A DNA stretch of 64,000 nucleotides from Novispirillum itersonii subsp. itersonii ATCC 12639. Lineage in GTDB: Bacteria; Pseudomonadota; Alphaproteobacteria; Rhodospirillales; Rhodospirillaceae. Location: assembly GCF_000381985.1 (NCBI RefSeq), contig NZ_KB907337.1, positions 1 to 64,000 on the forward strand, read 5' to 3'. The notes under the pieces were generated by a model. That model saw only the letters and a list, made by a program, of their open reading frames with translations, had not been told where the DNA came from and made no database searches. Positions 1 to 8,326 of this stretch are shown piece by piece. The position numbers were made by a program, and so were the translations under genes. Position 1 is the first letter of the stretch. Each line of letters begins with the position of its first letter.

Positions 1-1312
1 GGTGGGGGAGCCGTTCCGGCTGACCGTCAAGAAAACCGATAACACCGCGAATGTGGTATCGGTGGTTGCCAGTGGCACCGATACGCTGGATGGCGGCACC
101 GCGCCGCTGCGGCTGCGGGTGCAGCAGGGCGGGGCGCGGCTGGACAGTGACATAGACCCCAGCCCGGATAACTGGGTCAGCCAGTCTTTCGGGCTGGCGG
201 TCGGCGATGCCACCCCGGTCGGGGCGGAGATGTGGTTTGCCGGAACCACCCCGCCGCCGGGCTGGCTGGTGGAAAACGGGGCGCTGCTGTCGCGGGCGAT
301 TTACCCCGATCTGTGGGCGCATGCGAACGCCTCGGGGATGCTGGTGACGGAGGCCAACTGGCAAAACGGGCCAACCAACCGCGCCAGCTTTTCCAACGGG
401 GACGGCAGCACCACCTTCCGCCTGCCGGATCTGACCACCGATGGCCTGTTCATCCGGGCGCAGCCTGCAACCGCCCCCAACTTCGGGCGGCGGCAGGAGG
501 ACGCGTTTCAGGCGTTCCAGATGGTTAACAGTTTGGATTCATCGCTTAAGCTCACCAATAACGGGCTTGAGGGGCTGGGGGCCAGCCCCACATCGGCACC
601 GGGGGCGGGGCGTGTCCACGTAACCAATGGCGCGGCGGTCCCGCTGAATTCACTGATTCCGGGGGAGTACAACGGAAACGGCACACCGCGCACCGCCAGC
701 GAAACCCGCCCCAAAAACGCCGGGCGCCTGCCGATCATCAAGGCGTTCTCGGTGCCGGTCGATAGCAAAAGTATTGACGTGACGGCGCTGGCGGCGCAGG
801 TGGCGACAGCCCGGCGCAGGCTGCTGACCGTCACCGATACTCTCGTCATGGTGCTCCCGTCAGGATACGCCCGATACCATATCGACTTTGACAAGGTGCT
901 GGCGTCGGTGAGCGGCGCTCACCTGTTCCTGCAAGTGTCGTCAGATGGCGGGGCAACGTGGGCGACCGGGGCAGCCTATAAAAGCACCCGCATTGCGACA
1001 GGCACCAATTCCCCTTCCGGGGTCAGTGCAGCCAACAGTGACGCCACAACGGCCATCACTTTGGGCGCTGATATGGGAAGCGCCGGACCACAGTACGCGT
1101 GGAAGGGGGGTATCGGCCTGTCAGCGCTGGTCACGGCAGGGGCATCCAGCGGCCTTATTGTGCAGTTCTCTGCCGCAGGGCTGTCGAATGGCGGGTATCT
1201 GACAACCAATCATGGATCAGGCTGGTATGCGGCGGCAGCCGTCAACGCCGTGCGCATCATCGCCTCCTCCGGCACCCTGACCGGGACCGCAGTGCTGTAC
1301 GGAGAGCCGTAA
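1..1312 (+). CDS. Phage tail-collar fibre protein, 5' truncated by window edge
   Basis: This is the C-terminal part of a phage tail fibre. The frame is open from the first base, so the true start lies outside the window. A tail-collar domain spans roughly residues 70-155 of the visible part (GAEMWFAGTTPPPGW, then GDGSTTFRLPDL, then the FIRA block). A C-terminal domain of about 180 residues, rich in Ser, Gly and Ala, ends with GTAVLYGEP. The next gene is a paralogue: the beginning (VGEPFRLTVKK), the collar and the last 20 or so codons are nearly identical, while the segment between collar and C-terminus differs. The visible half corresponds to residues from about 285 onward of that neighbour. 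Fibres of this class are adhesins at the tail tip. The exact host target cannot be read from sequence. Confidence 0.85.
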   Translation, partial: VGEPFRLTVKKTDNTANVVSVVASGTDTLDGGTAPLRLRVQQGGARLDSDIDPSPDNWVSQSFGLAVGDATPVGAEMWFAGTTPPPGWLVENGALLSRAIYPDLWAHANASGMLVTEANWQNGPTNRASFSNGDGSTTFRLPDLTTDGLFIRAQPATAPNFGRRQEDAFQAFQMVNSLDSSLKLTNNGLEGLGASPTSAPGAGRVHVTNGAAVPLNSLIPGEYNGNGTPRTASETRPKNAGRLPIIKAFSVPVDSKSIDVTALAAQVATARRRLLTVTDTLVMVLPSGYARYHIDFDKVLASVSGAHLFLQVSSDGGATWATGAAYKSTRIATGTNSPSGVSAANSDATTAITLGADMGSAGPQYAWKGGIGLSALVTAGASSGLIVQFSAAGLSNGGYLTTNHGSGWYAAAAVNAVRIIASSGTLTGTAVLYGEP

Positions 1313-1454
1313 GGCGCTGGGCCGATAAGCGGTTCTGGGGGGCCTCTTTCTCTCTTTCTGACTCTCTGATCTTTCCGATTGCTTGACGCTAAATGCGATT
1401 TTTTGGCGAAACGGGAGATTTGCGGCATTCTGAATAACCAAATTGGAGAATTTG

Positions 1455-3548
1455 ATGATGAAAGTAACCAATAACGTTTCTGTGAAGACCTATTTCGGCA
1501 ACGGTACCACCACGGTGTGGCCGTTTTCGTTTTCGGTCGGGGATGTCTGTGATCTCTCTCTGATCGTGACCGCTGCGGATGGCACCGAGACCCCTGTGGG
1601 GCCGTCGGAATACCGGGTGCAGCAGCTGGATTGCACCCCGGGCGGCACCATCACCTATCCGCTGTCCGGTCCGGCACTGATGGCCGGGCAGATTCTGACC
1701 CTGCTGTACCGTCAGCCGGTCGCCTGCGAAGAGGAAGAGACCTGTCATCCGGATCACCCGCATCATGATCACTGCGTGCAGATGGATCTTTCCGATTCTG
1801 CCGGCATGTCGTTAACCCTGCCGCCCCTGGCACAGCTGGCCGGAAAATCGCTGAAGTTTGACGCCACTGTCGGTCTGGTGCCGACCCGTCACGATTGCGA
1901 CCACCAGTCGGCTGGTGCTGCTGCGGCCAGTGCTGCCGCTGCGGCCACCAGCGCGGCCTTCTCTGCTGCCAGCGCCGCATCGTCTGCTGCTGACCGTGGC
2001 CGTGCGGAAGCTGCCGCCGAGACCGCCGTGTCTGCCCGTGATGCGGCGCAGGCCAGCGCCGCATCGTCTGCTGCCGACCGTGGCCGTGCGGAAACGGCTG
2101 CCCAGACCGCCGTGTCTGCCCGTGATGCGGCGCAGGCCAGCGCCGCGACTGCGGCCAGCATCGCGGCCAGCATCGGGCAGGAAATGGTCGAAGTGGTGAC
2201 CACCAACCGCACTGCCGTGTCTGCCGACCGTGACAAGGTGTTTGCGGTCAATGCCGCTGCCGGGCCGGTGACGATCACCCTGCCGACGATCGCCAGTGTC
2301 GGCGAGCCGTTCCGTCTGACTGTCAAGAAGATTGACGGCACTGCCAATGCTGTGTCGGTTTCCGTCAGCGGGACTGATACGCTGGATGGTGGCACTGCTC
2401 CGCTGCTGCTGCGGTCTGAGCAGGGGGGGGTCCGCCTGAACAGCGACATCGACGCCAGCCCGGATAACTGGGTCAGCCAGTCGTTTGGCCTGCCGGTCGG
2501 GGATGCGACCCCGATTGGTGCGGAAATGTGGTTTGCCGGAACCACCCCGCCTGCCGGCTGGGTGATTGAGAACGGCGCGCTGCTGTCGCGTGCGGTTTAT
2601 CCGGGCCTGTGGGCGTTTGCCCAGTCGTCGGGCATGCTGATCAGCGATACCGCCTGGTCCGGCACCCCGGCCAACCGGTCGAAGTTTTCCAGCGGGGACG
2701 GCAGCACCACCTTCCGCCTGCCGGATCTGACCACCGATGGCCTGTTCATCCGGGCGCAGGCAGCCGATGCCCCTGACTTCGGGCGGCGGCAGGAAGATGA
2801 GCTGAAAAGCCACGGCCACGATGTCCTTACCCGCGATGGCTCCGGTGGTCTTCCCGGGGGCAGACCGATCGGCTGGGCGGGCAGCGGGGCTAATGCCGGG
2901 ACAGCGAACGCAGGGGCTGCGACCGCGACCGGCGGTACCGAAACCCGCCCGAAAAACGCCGGGCGTCTGCCGATTATCAAGGCGTTCTCGGTGCCGGTGG
3001 ATGCCAGCACCCTCGACACGGTGGCGCTGGCGGCGCAGGTGACGACTCTTCTCAACACCACCCGCCGCAAGCTGCTGACCGTCACCGATACGCTGGTGCT
3101 GCCGCTGCCTGCCGGGTACAGCCGGTTCCGGGTTGAGCTGGAAAATGTGCTGTCTGCCACCAGTGCTGTCAGTCTGCTGCTTCAGGTCTCTGCTGACGGC
3201 GGGGCGACGTGGGCGGGAAGCGGCTATAAGCTGGTGCGGATCGGCAGCAGCAGCGTGTCTTCCGCTCTGGTGGCCACCAACGCTGACAGCGCATCAGCCC
3301 TGACTCTGCTGGAGAATATGGCTGGCGCAGGTGGGCCGCAGGTTGCCGTTAACGGTCAGATTGACCTGACGCTCCTGCCCACTGCCGGGATCAACGCCCG
3401 CTTTGTTATGTCCGGTCTGTTGGTCGGCGGGTACATCGCGCACAACACCGGCTCGGGCCGGTATGCGTCGGCAGAAGTCAACGCGGTGCGCATCATCGCC
3501 TCCTCCGGCACCCTGACCGGTACCGCCGTGCTGTACGGCGAGCCGTGA
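1455..3548 (+). CDS. Phage tail fibre protein with N-terminal anchor, coiled Ala-rich repeat and collar domain
   Basis: A complete fibre of 697 aa. Residues 1-135 resemble the N-terminal virion-anchoring domain of podovirus-type tail fibres/spikes (YFGNGTTTVWPFSF, then GGTITYPLSGP). An Ala-rich helical stretch follows at about 150-245, containing two 28-aa direct repeats (172-199 and 200-227). The collar domain is at about 355-450, and a C-terminal domain is shared with the preceding gene. A Cys/His-rich insert, C97 to C107 (CHPDHPHHDHC), sits at the end of the anchor domain and could bind a metal. The start was chosen at the ATG preceded by GGAGA 6 nt upstream; a second ATG at 1458 is equally usable. 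It lies in the order fibre, fibre, lysis genes, which is typical of the late end of a prophage. Function is by domain similarity. Confidence 0.88.
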   Translation: MMKVTNNVSVKTYFGNGTTTVWPFSFSVGDVCDLSLIVTAADGTETPVGPSEYRVQQLDCTPGGTITYPLSGPALMAGQILTLLYRQPVACEEEETCHPDHPHHDHCVQMDLSDSAGMSLTLPPLAQLAGKSLKFDATVGLVPTRHDCDHQSAGAAAASAAAAATSAAFSAASAASSAADRGRAEAAAETAVSARDAAQASAASSAADRGRAETAAQTAVSARDAAQASAATAASIAASIGQEMVEVVTTNRTAVSADRDKVFAVNAAAGPVTITLPTIASVGEPFRLTVKKIDGTANAVSVSVSGTDTLDGGTAPLLLRSEQGGVRLNSDIDASPDNWVSQSFGLPVGDATPIGAEMWFAGTTPPAGWVIENGALLSRAVYPGLWAFAQSSGMLISDTAWSGTPANRSKFSSGDGSTTFRLPDLTTDGLFIRAQAADAPDFGRRQEDELKSHGHDVLTRDGSGGLPGGRPIGWAGSGANAGTANAGAATATGGTETRPKNAGRLPIIKAFSVPVDASTLDTVALAAQVTTLLNTTRRKLLTVTDTLVLPLPAGYSRFRVELENVLSATSAVSLLLQVSADGGATWAGSGYKLVRIGSSSVSSALVATNADSASALTLLENMAGAGGPQVAVNGQIDLTLLPTAGINARFVMSGLLVGGYIAHNTGSGRYASAEVNAVRIIASSGTLTGTAVLYGEP
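1968..2135 (+). repeat. Two 84-bp direct repeats inside the tail fibre gene
   Basis: Two units, 1968-2051 and 2052-2135, encode 28 residues each beginning ASAASSAADRGRAE and ending VSARDAAQ. They differ at only a few bases. The third unit is broken after ASAA. The repeats extend the predicted helical shaft and can change fibre length by unequal recombination without frameshift. Confidence 0.9.
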
Positions 3549-3557
3549 TCTGCCGGG

Positions 3558-3656
3558 CCGAATGACCGTCGGTCATCTGCCGGTCATTCGGGCTTCTAGC
3601 ACACAGACTGTCGGGGCGTCGTGGCCGGGCTTTGCTCCGGGCGCGGCGCCCTTTTC
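3558..3656 (+). terminator. Two hairpins after the tail fibre gene
   Basis: An 11-bp stem pairs 3558-3568 with 3581-3591, and a nested ATGACCG/CGGTCAT pair is also possible. It has no T-run. A second hairpin, GGGCGC/GCGCCC at 3639-3651, is followed by TTTT and looks like an intrinsic terminator separating the fibre gene from the lysis genes. Confidence 0.5.
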
Positions 3657-3695
3657 TGACCGCCCCCTTTCCGGGGTATCAGACGGAGAGCCGTG

Positions 3696-3941
3696 ATGAC
3701 CATCACCGCAGGCGACATTGCCGCCACCACCACCGCCTCGGCAGCGATGTCAGCGCCGTGGTGGCTGACCCACCTGCCCGAGATTGCCGCGATTATCGTG
3801 GCCCCGGTCGGGGTGCTGATCGCGCTGTTTACGCTGGCGATCAAATGGAACGAATGGAAGGTTTCGCGGGTCCGCGCCCGCGAAGCCGCGATTGAAGAGC
3901 GTCACCTGGATGAAGAGGAGAGCGCGAAATGCCTGCCCTGA
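3696..3941 (+). CDS. Small single-pass membrane protein of the phage lysis region
   Basis: 81 aa with one clear hydrophobic helix at about residues 25-48 (EIAAIIVAPVGVLIALFTLAI). A charged cytoplasm-type tail rich in Arg, Glu and Asp follows. ATG 3696 has GGAG 7 nt upstream; a GTG at 3693 is the alternative. Its 3' end overlaps the endolysin start by 13 bp. Position between fibre and endolysin suggests a lysis accessory, such as a holin partner or an inner-membrane spanin-like protein. No family was recognised, so the role is inference from context only. Confidence 0.6.
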   Translation: MTITAGDIAATTTASAAMSAPWWLTHLPEIAAIIVAPVGVLIALFTLAIKWNEWKVSRVRAREAAIEERHLDEEESAKCLP

Positions 3942-4339
3942 ATGACCGTTCCCTGAATGGGCGTTCTTTTGCCCGCCTCAGCGGGGTTCACCCCGATCTG
4001 GTGCGGGTGATCACCGCCGCTGCGGCGACGTATGAGCAGCAATACCCCGGCTGCAATGTTGAGGTATCAGAGGGGCTGCGCACCCCGGCCCGTCAGGCCG
4101 AGCTGGTGAAGGCCGGGGCCAGCCAGACCCAGAACAGCCGCCACCTGACCGGCCACGCGGTTGACCTGTACGTGGCGGTCAACGGCGAAGCGCGGTGGGA
4201 CTGGCCGCTGTTCTCGCGCCTTGCCGCCGTGGTGAAGGCCGAGGCGGCCAAGGCCGGGGTCATGCTGGAATGGGGCGGCGACTGGAAGACCCTGAAAGAC
4301 GGCCCGCACTTCCAGCTGTCCCGCAAGGGGTATCCGTGA
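3929..4339 (+). CDS. Phage endolysin, M15 (VanY/L-Ala-D-Glu peptidase-like) family
   Basis: 136 aa, the usual size of single-domain M15 endolysins. These zinc peptidases cut peptide crosslinks or stems of peptidoglycan. The M15 signature is present: R52-T-P-A-R-Q helix, SRHLTGHAVD (H72 and D79 as zinc ligands) and DGPHF (H127 as third ligand), with E114 or D118 near the catalytic position. There is no signal peptide, so a holin is needed for export; one follows immediately, its ATG overlapping this stop (TGATG at 4337-4341). The start is within the end of the preceding membrane-protein gene, implying translational coupling across the three lysis genes. Confidence 0.85.
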   Translation: MPALNDRSLNGRSFARLSGVHPDLVRVITAAAATYEQQYPGCNVEVSEGLRTPARQAELVKAGASQTQNSRHLTGHAVDLYVAVNGEARWDWPLFSRLAAVVKAEAAKAGVMLEWGGDWKTLKDGPHFQLSRKGYP

Positions 4340-4740
4340 TGGTGCCGCTGATCGCGGCGCTGGTGCCGGTGCTGGGCAGTGTGCTGGACCGGCTGATCCC
4401 CGACAGCGCCGAAGCCGCGAAGGCGAAGGCGGAACTGGAGCTGCGGCTGGTTGATGCCGCCAATCAGGCGGCACTGGCACAGGTGGAGGTGAACAAGACG
4501 GAAGCCGCGACCGGCAGCCTGTTCATCGGCGGCTGGCGACCGTTTATCGGCTGGGTGTGCGGGGCGGCGCTGGCGGCGCAGTATGTGGCCGGGCCGCTGC
4601 TGGAATGGGCCGCCGCCGCCGCCGGGCACCCGGTGCCGCCGCTGCCCAAGCTGGATGACATGCTGTGGGAGCTGATCCTCGCCATGCTCGGCGTTGCCGG
4701 GCTGCGCACCGTGGAGAAAATGCGCGGCGTGGCGCGGTGA
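4339..4740 (+). CDS. Holin, 3-TM family (GTA_holin_3TM type)
   Basis: 133 aa matching the holin family first described for gene-transfer-agent release. It has an N-terminal amphipathic segment (LIAALVPVLGSVLDRLIP), an Ala/Glu/Lys-rich helix, then TGSLFIGGWRPFIGWVCGAAL as the family hallmark. Two further hydrophobic segments (at about 60-82 and 105-122) follow. The start codon overlaps the endolysin stop. It would permeabilise the inner membrane so the M15 enzyme reaches the wall. The same family occurs in ordinary prophages, so it does not by itself show a GTA. A strong terminator follows directly. Confidence 0.85.
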   Translation: MVPLIAALVPVLGSVLDRLIPDSAEAAKAKAELELRLVDAANQAALAQVEVNKTEAATGSLFIGGWRPFIGWVCGAALAAQYVAGPLLEWAAAAAGHPVPPLPKLDDMLWELILAMLGVAGLRTVEKMRGVAR

Positions 4741-4774
4741 GGGGGAAGAGGGGAGAGAACGCCGTTAAGGCAGG

Positions 4775-4810
4775 CAGACCCCGGGGGAAACTCCGGGGTC
4801 TGTTGCTTTT
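4775..4810 (+). terminator. Intrinsic terminator closing the phage lysis operon
   Basis: Perfect 10-bp stem CAGACCCCGG (4775-4784) with CCGGGGTCTG (4793-4802), followed by TTGCTTTT. It marks the end of the phage-like transcription unit. Confidence 0.85.
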
Positions 4811-4812
4811 CG

Positions 4813-4848
4813 GGCCTGCTGTTCTGTTCAGGCCTGCTGTTCTGTTCA
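4813..4848. repeat. 18-bp tandem duplication at the end of the LysR gene
   Basis: Two perfect copies of an 18-bp unit (4813-4830 and 4831-4848) lie between the phage terminator and the stop of the convergent LysR gene. The second overlaps the stop region of that gene. It belongs to a pattern of short tandem duplications at gene ends seen elsewhere in the window. Confidence 0.85.
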
Positions 4849-5769
4849 GGAAGAGGCCGCTGCCGGGCTGCCGGTCTGGCGCAGGCTGAGTGTCTGGCGC
4901 AGCAGCCAGTCGCGCATCAGGATGATGTTGGCCTGATGGGCTTTCCGTTCCGGGTAAACCGCGAAATAGGAATCCCCCGAGGCGACCGGCGGGCCGAAGG
5001 GCAGGTGGAGCAGACCCTGCTGCAGTTCTTCTTCAATAAAGCACGTTGGCACCACGGCAATGCCCAGCCCATGAATGGCGGCGTTGATCAGCATGGTGTT
5101 GTTGGCAAAGCGGTTGCCCTGAATGGTGCCGGTATAGCTGTGGCCGATCAGTTGCAGCCAGTGCAGCCACAGGGTGGACCGGCCGGCATTCTGGAGCATC
5201 GGGTACTGCCAGAAGGCCCCGGGGGCCTGCGGCTGGTCGGGCGGGATCAGGCCGGGCGAGGCAACGACGGCCAGATATTCGGGAAAAAGCTCGACCGCGC
5301 GGGCGTGCAGCCACGATCCGCCGCCGCGCAGGATTGCCAGATCAAGGCGGGTGGTTTCAAAGTCGGTCTCCGGGGTGGCGACCAGCACCTCCAGCGGAAT
5401 ATCGGGGTTGGCGCGGATGAAAGAGCCCAGCCGGGCAGGCAGCCATTGCGCCCCCAGCACCGGGTGAGTGCCGATCATCAGCGTGGCATCCAGCGTGCGG
5501 CCGCGCACGGCATCAATCGAGATTTCGTGCAGGCGGTCCAGCGTCAGGGCCAGATTGCGGTAATAGGTGGCGCCAACCTCGGTCAGAACCAGACGTGGGC
5601 CAGAGCGGTGAAACAGGGTAACACCAAGAAAATCCTCAAGGTTTTTGATCTGTCGGCTGATCCCGCTCTGGGTCAGGCCCAGATCATCGGCGGCCTTGGT
5701 GAAGTTCATATAACGGGCGGCAGCCTCAAACGCATGCAGGGCGGACAGAGAGGGCAGATAGCGGCGCAT
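4846..5769 (-). CDS. LysR-family regulator (GcvA-like), divergent to the amino-acid catabolic operon
   Basis: About 307 aa from the preferred ATG at 5769 (MRRYLPSLSALHAFE). An in-frame ATG at 5802 would add 11 residues but overlaps the palindrome at 5800. The winged-helix HTH covers residues 1-60 (AARYMNFTKAADDLGLTQSGISRQI), then an effector-binding domain follows. The opening LPSLSALHAFEAAAR is typical of the GcvA subgroup. It is transcribed away from the ABC transporter operon that begins at 6021, the standard layout for a LysR activator of the adjacent catabolic genes. The ligand is unknown, probably the transported amino acid or its keto acid. Confidence 0.88.
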   Translation of the reverse strand: MRRYLPSLSALHAFEAAARYMNFTKAADDLGLTQSGISRQIKNLEDFLGVTLFHRSGPRLVLTEVGATYYRNLALTLDRLHEISIDAVRGRTLDATLMIGTHPVLGAQWLPARLGSFIRANPDIPLEVLVATPETDFETTRLDLAILRGGGSWLHARAVELFPEYLAVVASPGLIPPDQPQAPGAFWQYPMLQNAGRSTLWLHWLQLIGHSYTGTIQGNRFANNTMLINAAIHGLGIAVVPTCFIEEELQQGLLHLPFGPPVASGDSYFAVYPERKAHQANIILMRDWLLRQTLSLRQTGSPAAASS

Positions 5770-5799
5770 GGGGGGATGTCCGGGCTGGGAAGGTGTCAT

Positions 5800-5816
5800 C
5801 ATGACTAAAAGTCATG
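5800..5816. promoter_or_regulatory. 17-bp palindrome between LysR and the ABC operon, candidate operator
   Basis: CATGACTAAAAGTCATG is a perfect inverted repeat (7-bp arms, AAA centre). It lies in the divergent intergenic region, just upstream of the preferred LysR start. It is a plausible binding site for the LysR protein, by position and symmetry only. Confidence 0.5.
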
Positions 5817-6020
5817 TAACAGACATTTTTCAATGTTTTAATTTCAGGGGGCTGCCCGGCCACACTGAGCCAACAGGATGATCCGCCGCAGACCGGCGAA
5901 CATCATCCGGCAAATCAATTTGTTACCGTCACCCCCCGCACACGGATCTGGGAGGATACCGCAGGCCCGGTGACGGAAATCCCCGAAGACCTCACGCAGT
6001 CAGGCAGAAGAGGACCGAAC

Positions 6021-6890
6021 ATGATGAACAGGCGAGAATTTGCCGGCCTTCTCGGGCTGGCGGGCACCGGCGCGGCGGCGGCAGTGGCCGCCGGGGCGGC
6101 GGTGACGGCGGTTTCGGCCCCGGCGCTGGCGCAGCAGGCGCAGGGGTCAACCTTTGACCGCATCCGCAGCACCAAAAAGCTGAAAGTGGCCGGTATTGTC
6201 GGCACCGAGCCCTATTACCACAAAGACATCACCACCGGTGGCTGGTCCGGCTTCTGCATGAGCATGGCGCAGGATCTGGCCAAGGCGATGGAAGCCGAGC
6301 TGGAGATCAGCGAGACCACCTGGGGCAATGCGGTGATGGACCTGCAGGCGGGCAAGATCGACATCATGTTCGGCCTCAGCCCGACGCCGTCGCGGGCGCT
6401 GGTGGTGGAATTCACCCGTCCGATCATGCAGAACACCTTCACCATCATCGCCCGCCCCGGCTTTGAGCCGAAAACATGGGAAGAGATGAACCGGCCAGAG
6501 GTGCGGATTGCCGTTGATATCGGTTCCACCCACGATCTGTTTGCCCGCCGGGTGCTGCCGAAAGCCACCCTGCTGGCCCTGAAGACCCCGGATGAAGCCA
6601 CGCTGTCGGTGCAGTCGGGCCGGGCCGATGCGGTGATTCAGGTGGCGATGCTGTCACTGGTGACGGTAAAGAAAAACCGCAGCGTCGGCAAGATCGTCGT
6701 ACCGGGCCCGCAGATCCGTCAGCCGACCTGCGCCGGGGTGCGGGCAGAAGACAGCCCGCGCTTCCGGACCTTTGTTGATAACTGGCTGGAATTCAACCGC
6801 TCTTCCGGCGTGGTGACGGGGTGGATCACCTCCAGCCTTGAGCTGGTCGGGGTCGAAAAGCAGGACATTCCGCCTGACCTGCAGTTCTGA
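6021..6890 (+). CDS. Tat-exported amino-acid-type ABC substrate-binding protein
   Basis: 289 aa, family SBP_bac_3 (polar amino acid binding). A twin-arginine signal starts MMNRREFAGLLG (R4-R5), followed by a long Ala/Gly hydrophobic region and a cleavage site after APALA37. The mature protein shows the family order KLKVAGIVGTEPYYHKD, FCMSMAQDLAKAM, DLQAGKIDIMFG and SPTPSRA. ATG 6021 was chosen over the longer frame because AGAGGA lies just upstream and the signal peptide begins there. Tat export of an SBP is unusual and suggests folding before export. It is first of an operon with a racemase-family enzyme, a permease and an ATPase. The ligand is probably an amino acid or a cyclic/modified derivative. 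Confidence 0.88.
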   Translation: MMNRREFAGLLGLAGTGAAAAVAAGAAVTAVSAPALAQQAQGSTFDRIRSTKKLKVAGIVGTEPYYHKDITTGGWSGFCMSMAQDLAKAMEAELEISETTWGNAVMDLQAGKIDIMFGLSPTPSRALVVEFTRPIMQNTFTIIARPGFEPKTWEEMNRPEVRIAVDIGSTHDLFARRVLPKATLLALKTPDEATLSVQSGRADAVIQVAMLSLVTVKKNRSVGKIVVPGPQIRQPTCAGVRAEDSPRFRTFVDNWLEFNRSSGVVTGWITSSLELVGVEKQDIPPDLQF

Positions 6891-6914
6891 GGCCCGGCAC
6901 CGGGGAAGGGGATT

Positions 6915-7613
6915 ATGATGGCCGCACCGCTGGGCATCATCATGCTTGATACCACCTTCCCCCGCCCGCCGGGGGATGTCGGCAATCCGGCAAGCTGGCC
7001 GTTTCCGGTGCTGTACCGCACGGTCAGCGGTGCCACGGCCCGCCGGGTGGTCAGCGGGCAGGATGGCCCGCTGCTGGATGCCTTTGTGGCGGCGGGGGAA
7101 GATCTGCACCGGGCCGGGGCCTGTGCCGTCACCACATCCTGCGGCTTTCTGGTGCTGCGGCAACAGGCGCTGGCGGCGCGGCTGCCGCTGCCGGTTGCCA
7201 CCTCCAGCCTGTTGCAGGTGGCGGCGGTGGCGGCCACCCTGCCGCTGTGCCGGCAGGTCGGGGTGATCACCTATGATGCCAGCGCCCTGACCGCCGCCCA
7301 CTTTGCCGCTGCCGGGCTGACCGCGGTGCCGCCGGTGGCCGGTCTGCCCCGTGGCGGGGCCTTCCACGGTATGATTGAAGGCGGGCAGCCCTATGACCGC
7401 GCCGCACTGGGGGCAGAGCTGCGGGCTGTGGCCCGGGGGCTGATCGCCCGTGTGCCGGACATCGGGGCATTGGTGCTGGAATGCACCAATCTGCCGCCTT
7501 TTTCGGCCCTGCTGGCCGAGGATACCGGCCTGCCGGTCTACGATATTCTGACTCTGGGCCGTTGGCTGCACGCGGCGGCGACGCCCCCGGCACCGGCGGC
7601 TGAAGGGAACTGA
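6915..7613 (+). CDS. Aspartate/glutamate racemase-superfamily enzyme
   Basis: 232 aa. The two catalytic cysteines of the cofactor-independent racemase fold are visible: C76 in TTSCGF and C190 in LECTNLPP, each about where the family places them. The N-terminal GIIMLDTTFPRPPGDVGN resembles the hydantoin racemase/maleate isomerase-like branch rather than classic MurI. It would invert the stereocentre of the imported amino acid or act as a related isomerase. Placement inside the transporter operon, 1 nt before the permease start, and upstream of an FAD amino-acid oxidase, supports a role in presenting one enantiomer to the oxidase. The precise substrate is unknown. Confidence 0.75.
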   Translation: MMAAPLGIIMLDTTFPRPPGDVGNPASWPFPVLYRTVSGATARRVVSGQDGPLLDAFVAAGEDLHRAGACAVTTSCGFLVLRQQALAARLPLPVATSSLLQVAAVAATLPLCRQVGVITYDASALTAAHFAAAGLTAVPPVAGLPRGGAFHGMIEGGQPYDRAALGAELRAVARGLIARVPDIGALVLECTNLPPFSALLAEDTGLPVYDILTLGRWLHAAATPPAPAAEGN

Positions 7614-7614
7614 C

Positions 7615-8274
7615 ATGCAGTATCAATGGGATTTTGGTTTTTTGCTGCAATACAAGGCGCTGATTGGCGTCGGTGTGCTGTACACGGTCGGGTTTACCAT
7701 CGCCACGGCTTTGTCCGGGCTGGTGGTCGGCTGTCTGGTGGCGCTGCTGCGGCTGTCGCACCTGCGGGCGGCGACCTGGGTGGTGACCGCCTTTATCGAA
7801 ATTTTCCGCTGTACGCCGGTGCTGGTACAGCTGGTGTGGTGCTATTACGCGCTGCCGATCCTGACCGGGCTGGAACTGACCCCGGCGACGGCGGCTTTTC
7901 TGACCCTGACCCTGTATGGCGCGTCTTTTTATGGCGAGATCATCCGGGGTGGGATCATCTCTGTCGATATGGGGCAGTGGGATGCCGGGCGGGCGCTGGG
8001 CATGCGGCGGTCACAGCTGATGCGCCGGGTGGTGCTGCCGCAGGCGATGCGGCGGATGGTGCCGCCGCTGGTCAACCAGACCGTGCTGCAGCTGAAGAAT
8101 ACGTCACTGCTGTCGGTGCTGGCGGTGCCTGATCTGCTGTATCAGGGCCAGCTGATCACCTCGGCCAGTTACCGCCCGCTGGAAACCTACACCATGATTG
8201 CGGTGATTTATTTCGCCATCCTCTTCCCGCTGACGCGGCTGGCCCACCGGCTGGAAGCCCGCCCGGGGCACTGA
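7615..8274 (+). CDS. ABC amino-acid transporter permease (HisM/GlnP type)
   Basis: 219 aa with about five hydrophobic segments. The family EAA-type loop sits near residues 120-145 ([22 protein letters not shown]). The motif [13 protein letters not shown] near residues 60-72 is typical of the polar-amino-acid permease class. It starts 1 nt after the racemase stop. Only one permease gene is present, so the channel is presumably a homodimer. The ATPase follows after a GC-rich hairpin. Confidence 0.9.
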   Translation: MQYQWDFGFLLQYKALIGVGVLYTVGFTIATALSGLVVGCLVALLRLSHLRAATWVVTAFIEIFRCTPVLVQLVWCYYALPILTGLELTPATAAFLTLTLYGASFYGEIIRGGIISVDMGQWDAGRALGMRRSQLMRRVVLPQAMRRMVPPLVNQTVLQLKNTSLLSVLAVPDLLYQGQLITSASYRPLETYTMIAVIYFAILFPLTRLAHRLEARPGH

Positions 8275-8283
8275 GGTTAACCC

Positions 8284-8306
8284 GCCCGGCGCAGGGTGCG
8301 CCGGGC
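8284..8306 (+). other. Intercistronic hairpin between permease and ATPase genes
   Basis: GCCCGGCGCA and TGCGCCGGGC form a perfect 10-bp stem with a GGG loop. There is no T-run, so it is more likely an mRNA stabiliser or attenuator that sets the ratio of transporter subunits than a full terminator. Confidence 0.55.
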
Positions 8307-8326
8307 CCGAGCGGAAGGCAGCTGCC

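Noticed and set aside
1-4740. Gene transfer agent interpretation from the GTA-type holin
   Set aside because: The holin family also occurs in prophages. Only fibre and lysis genes are visible; head, portal and other GTA genes are not in the window.
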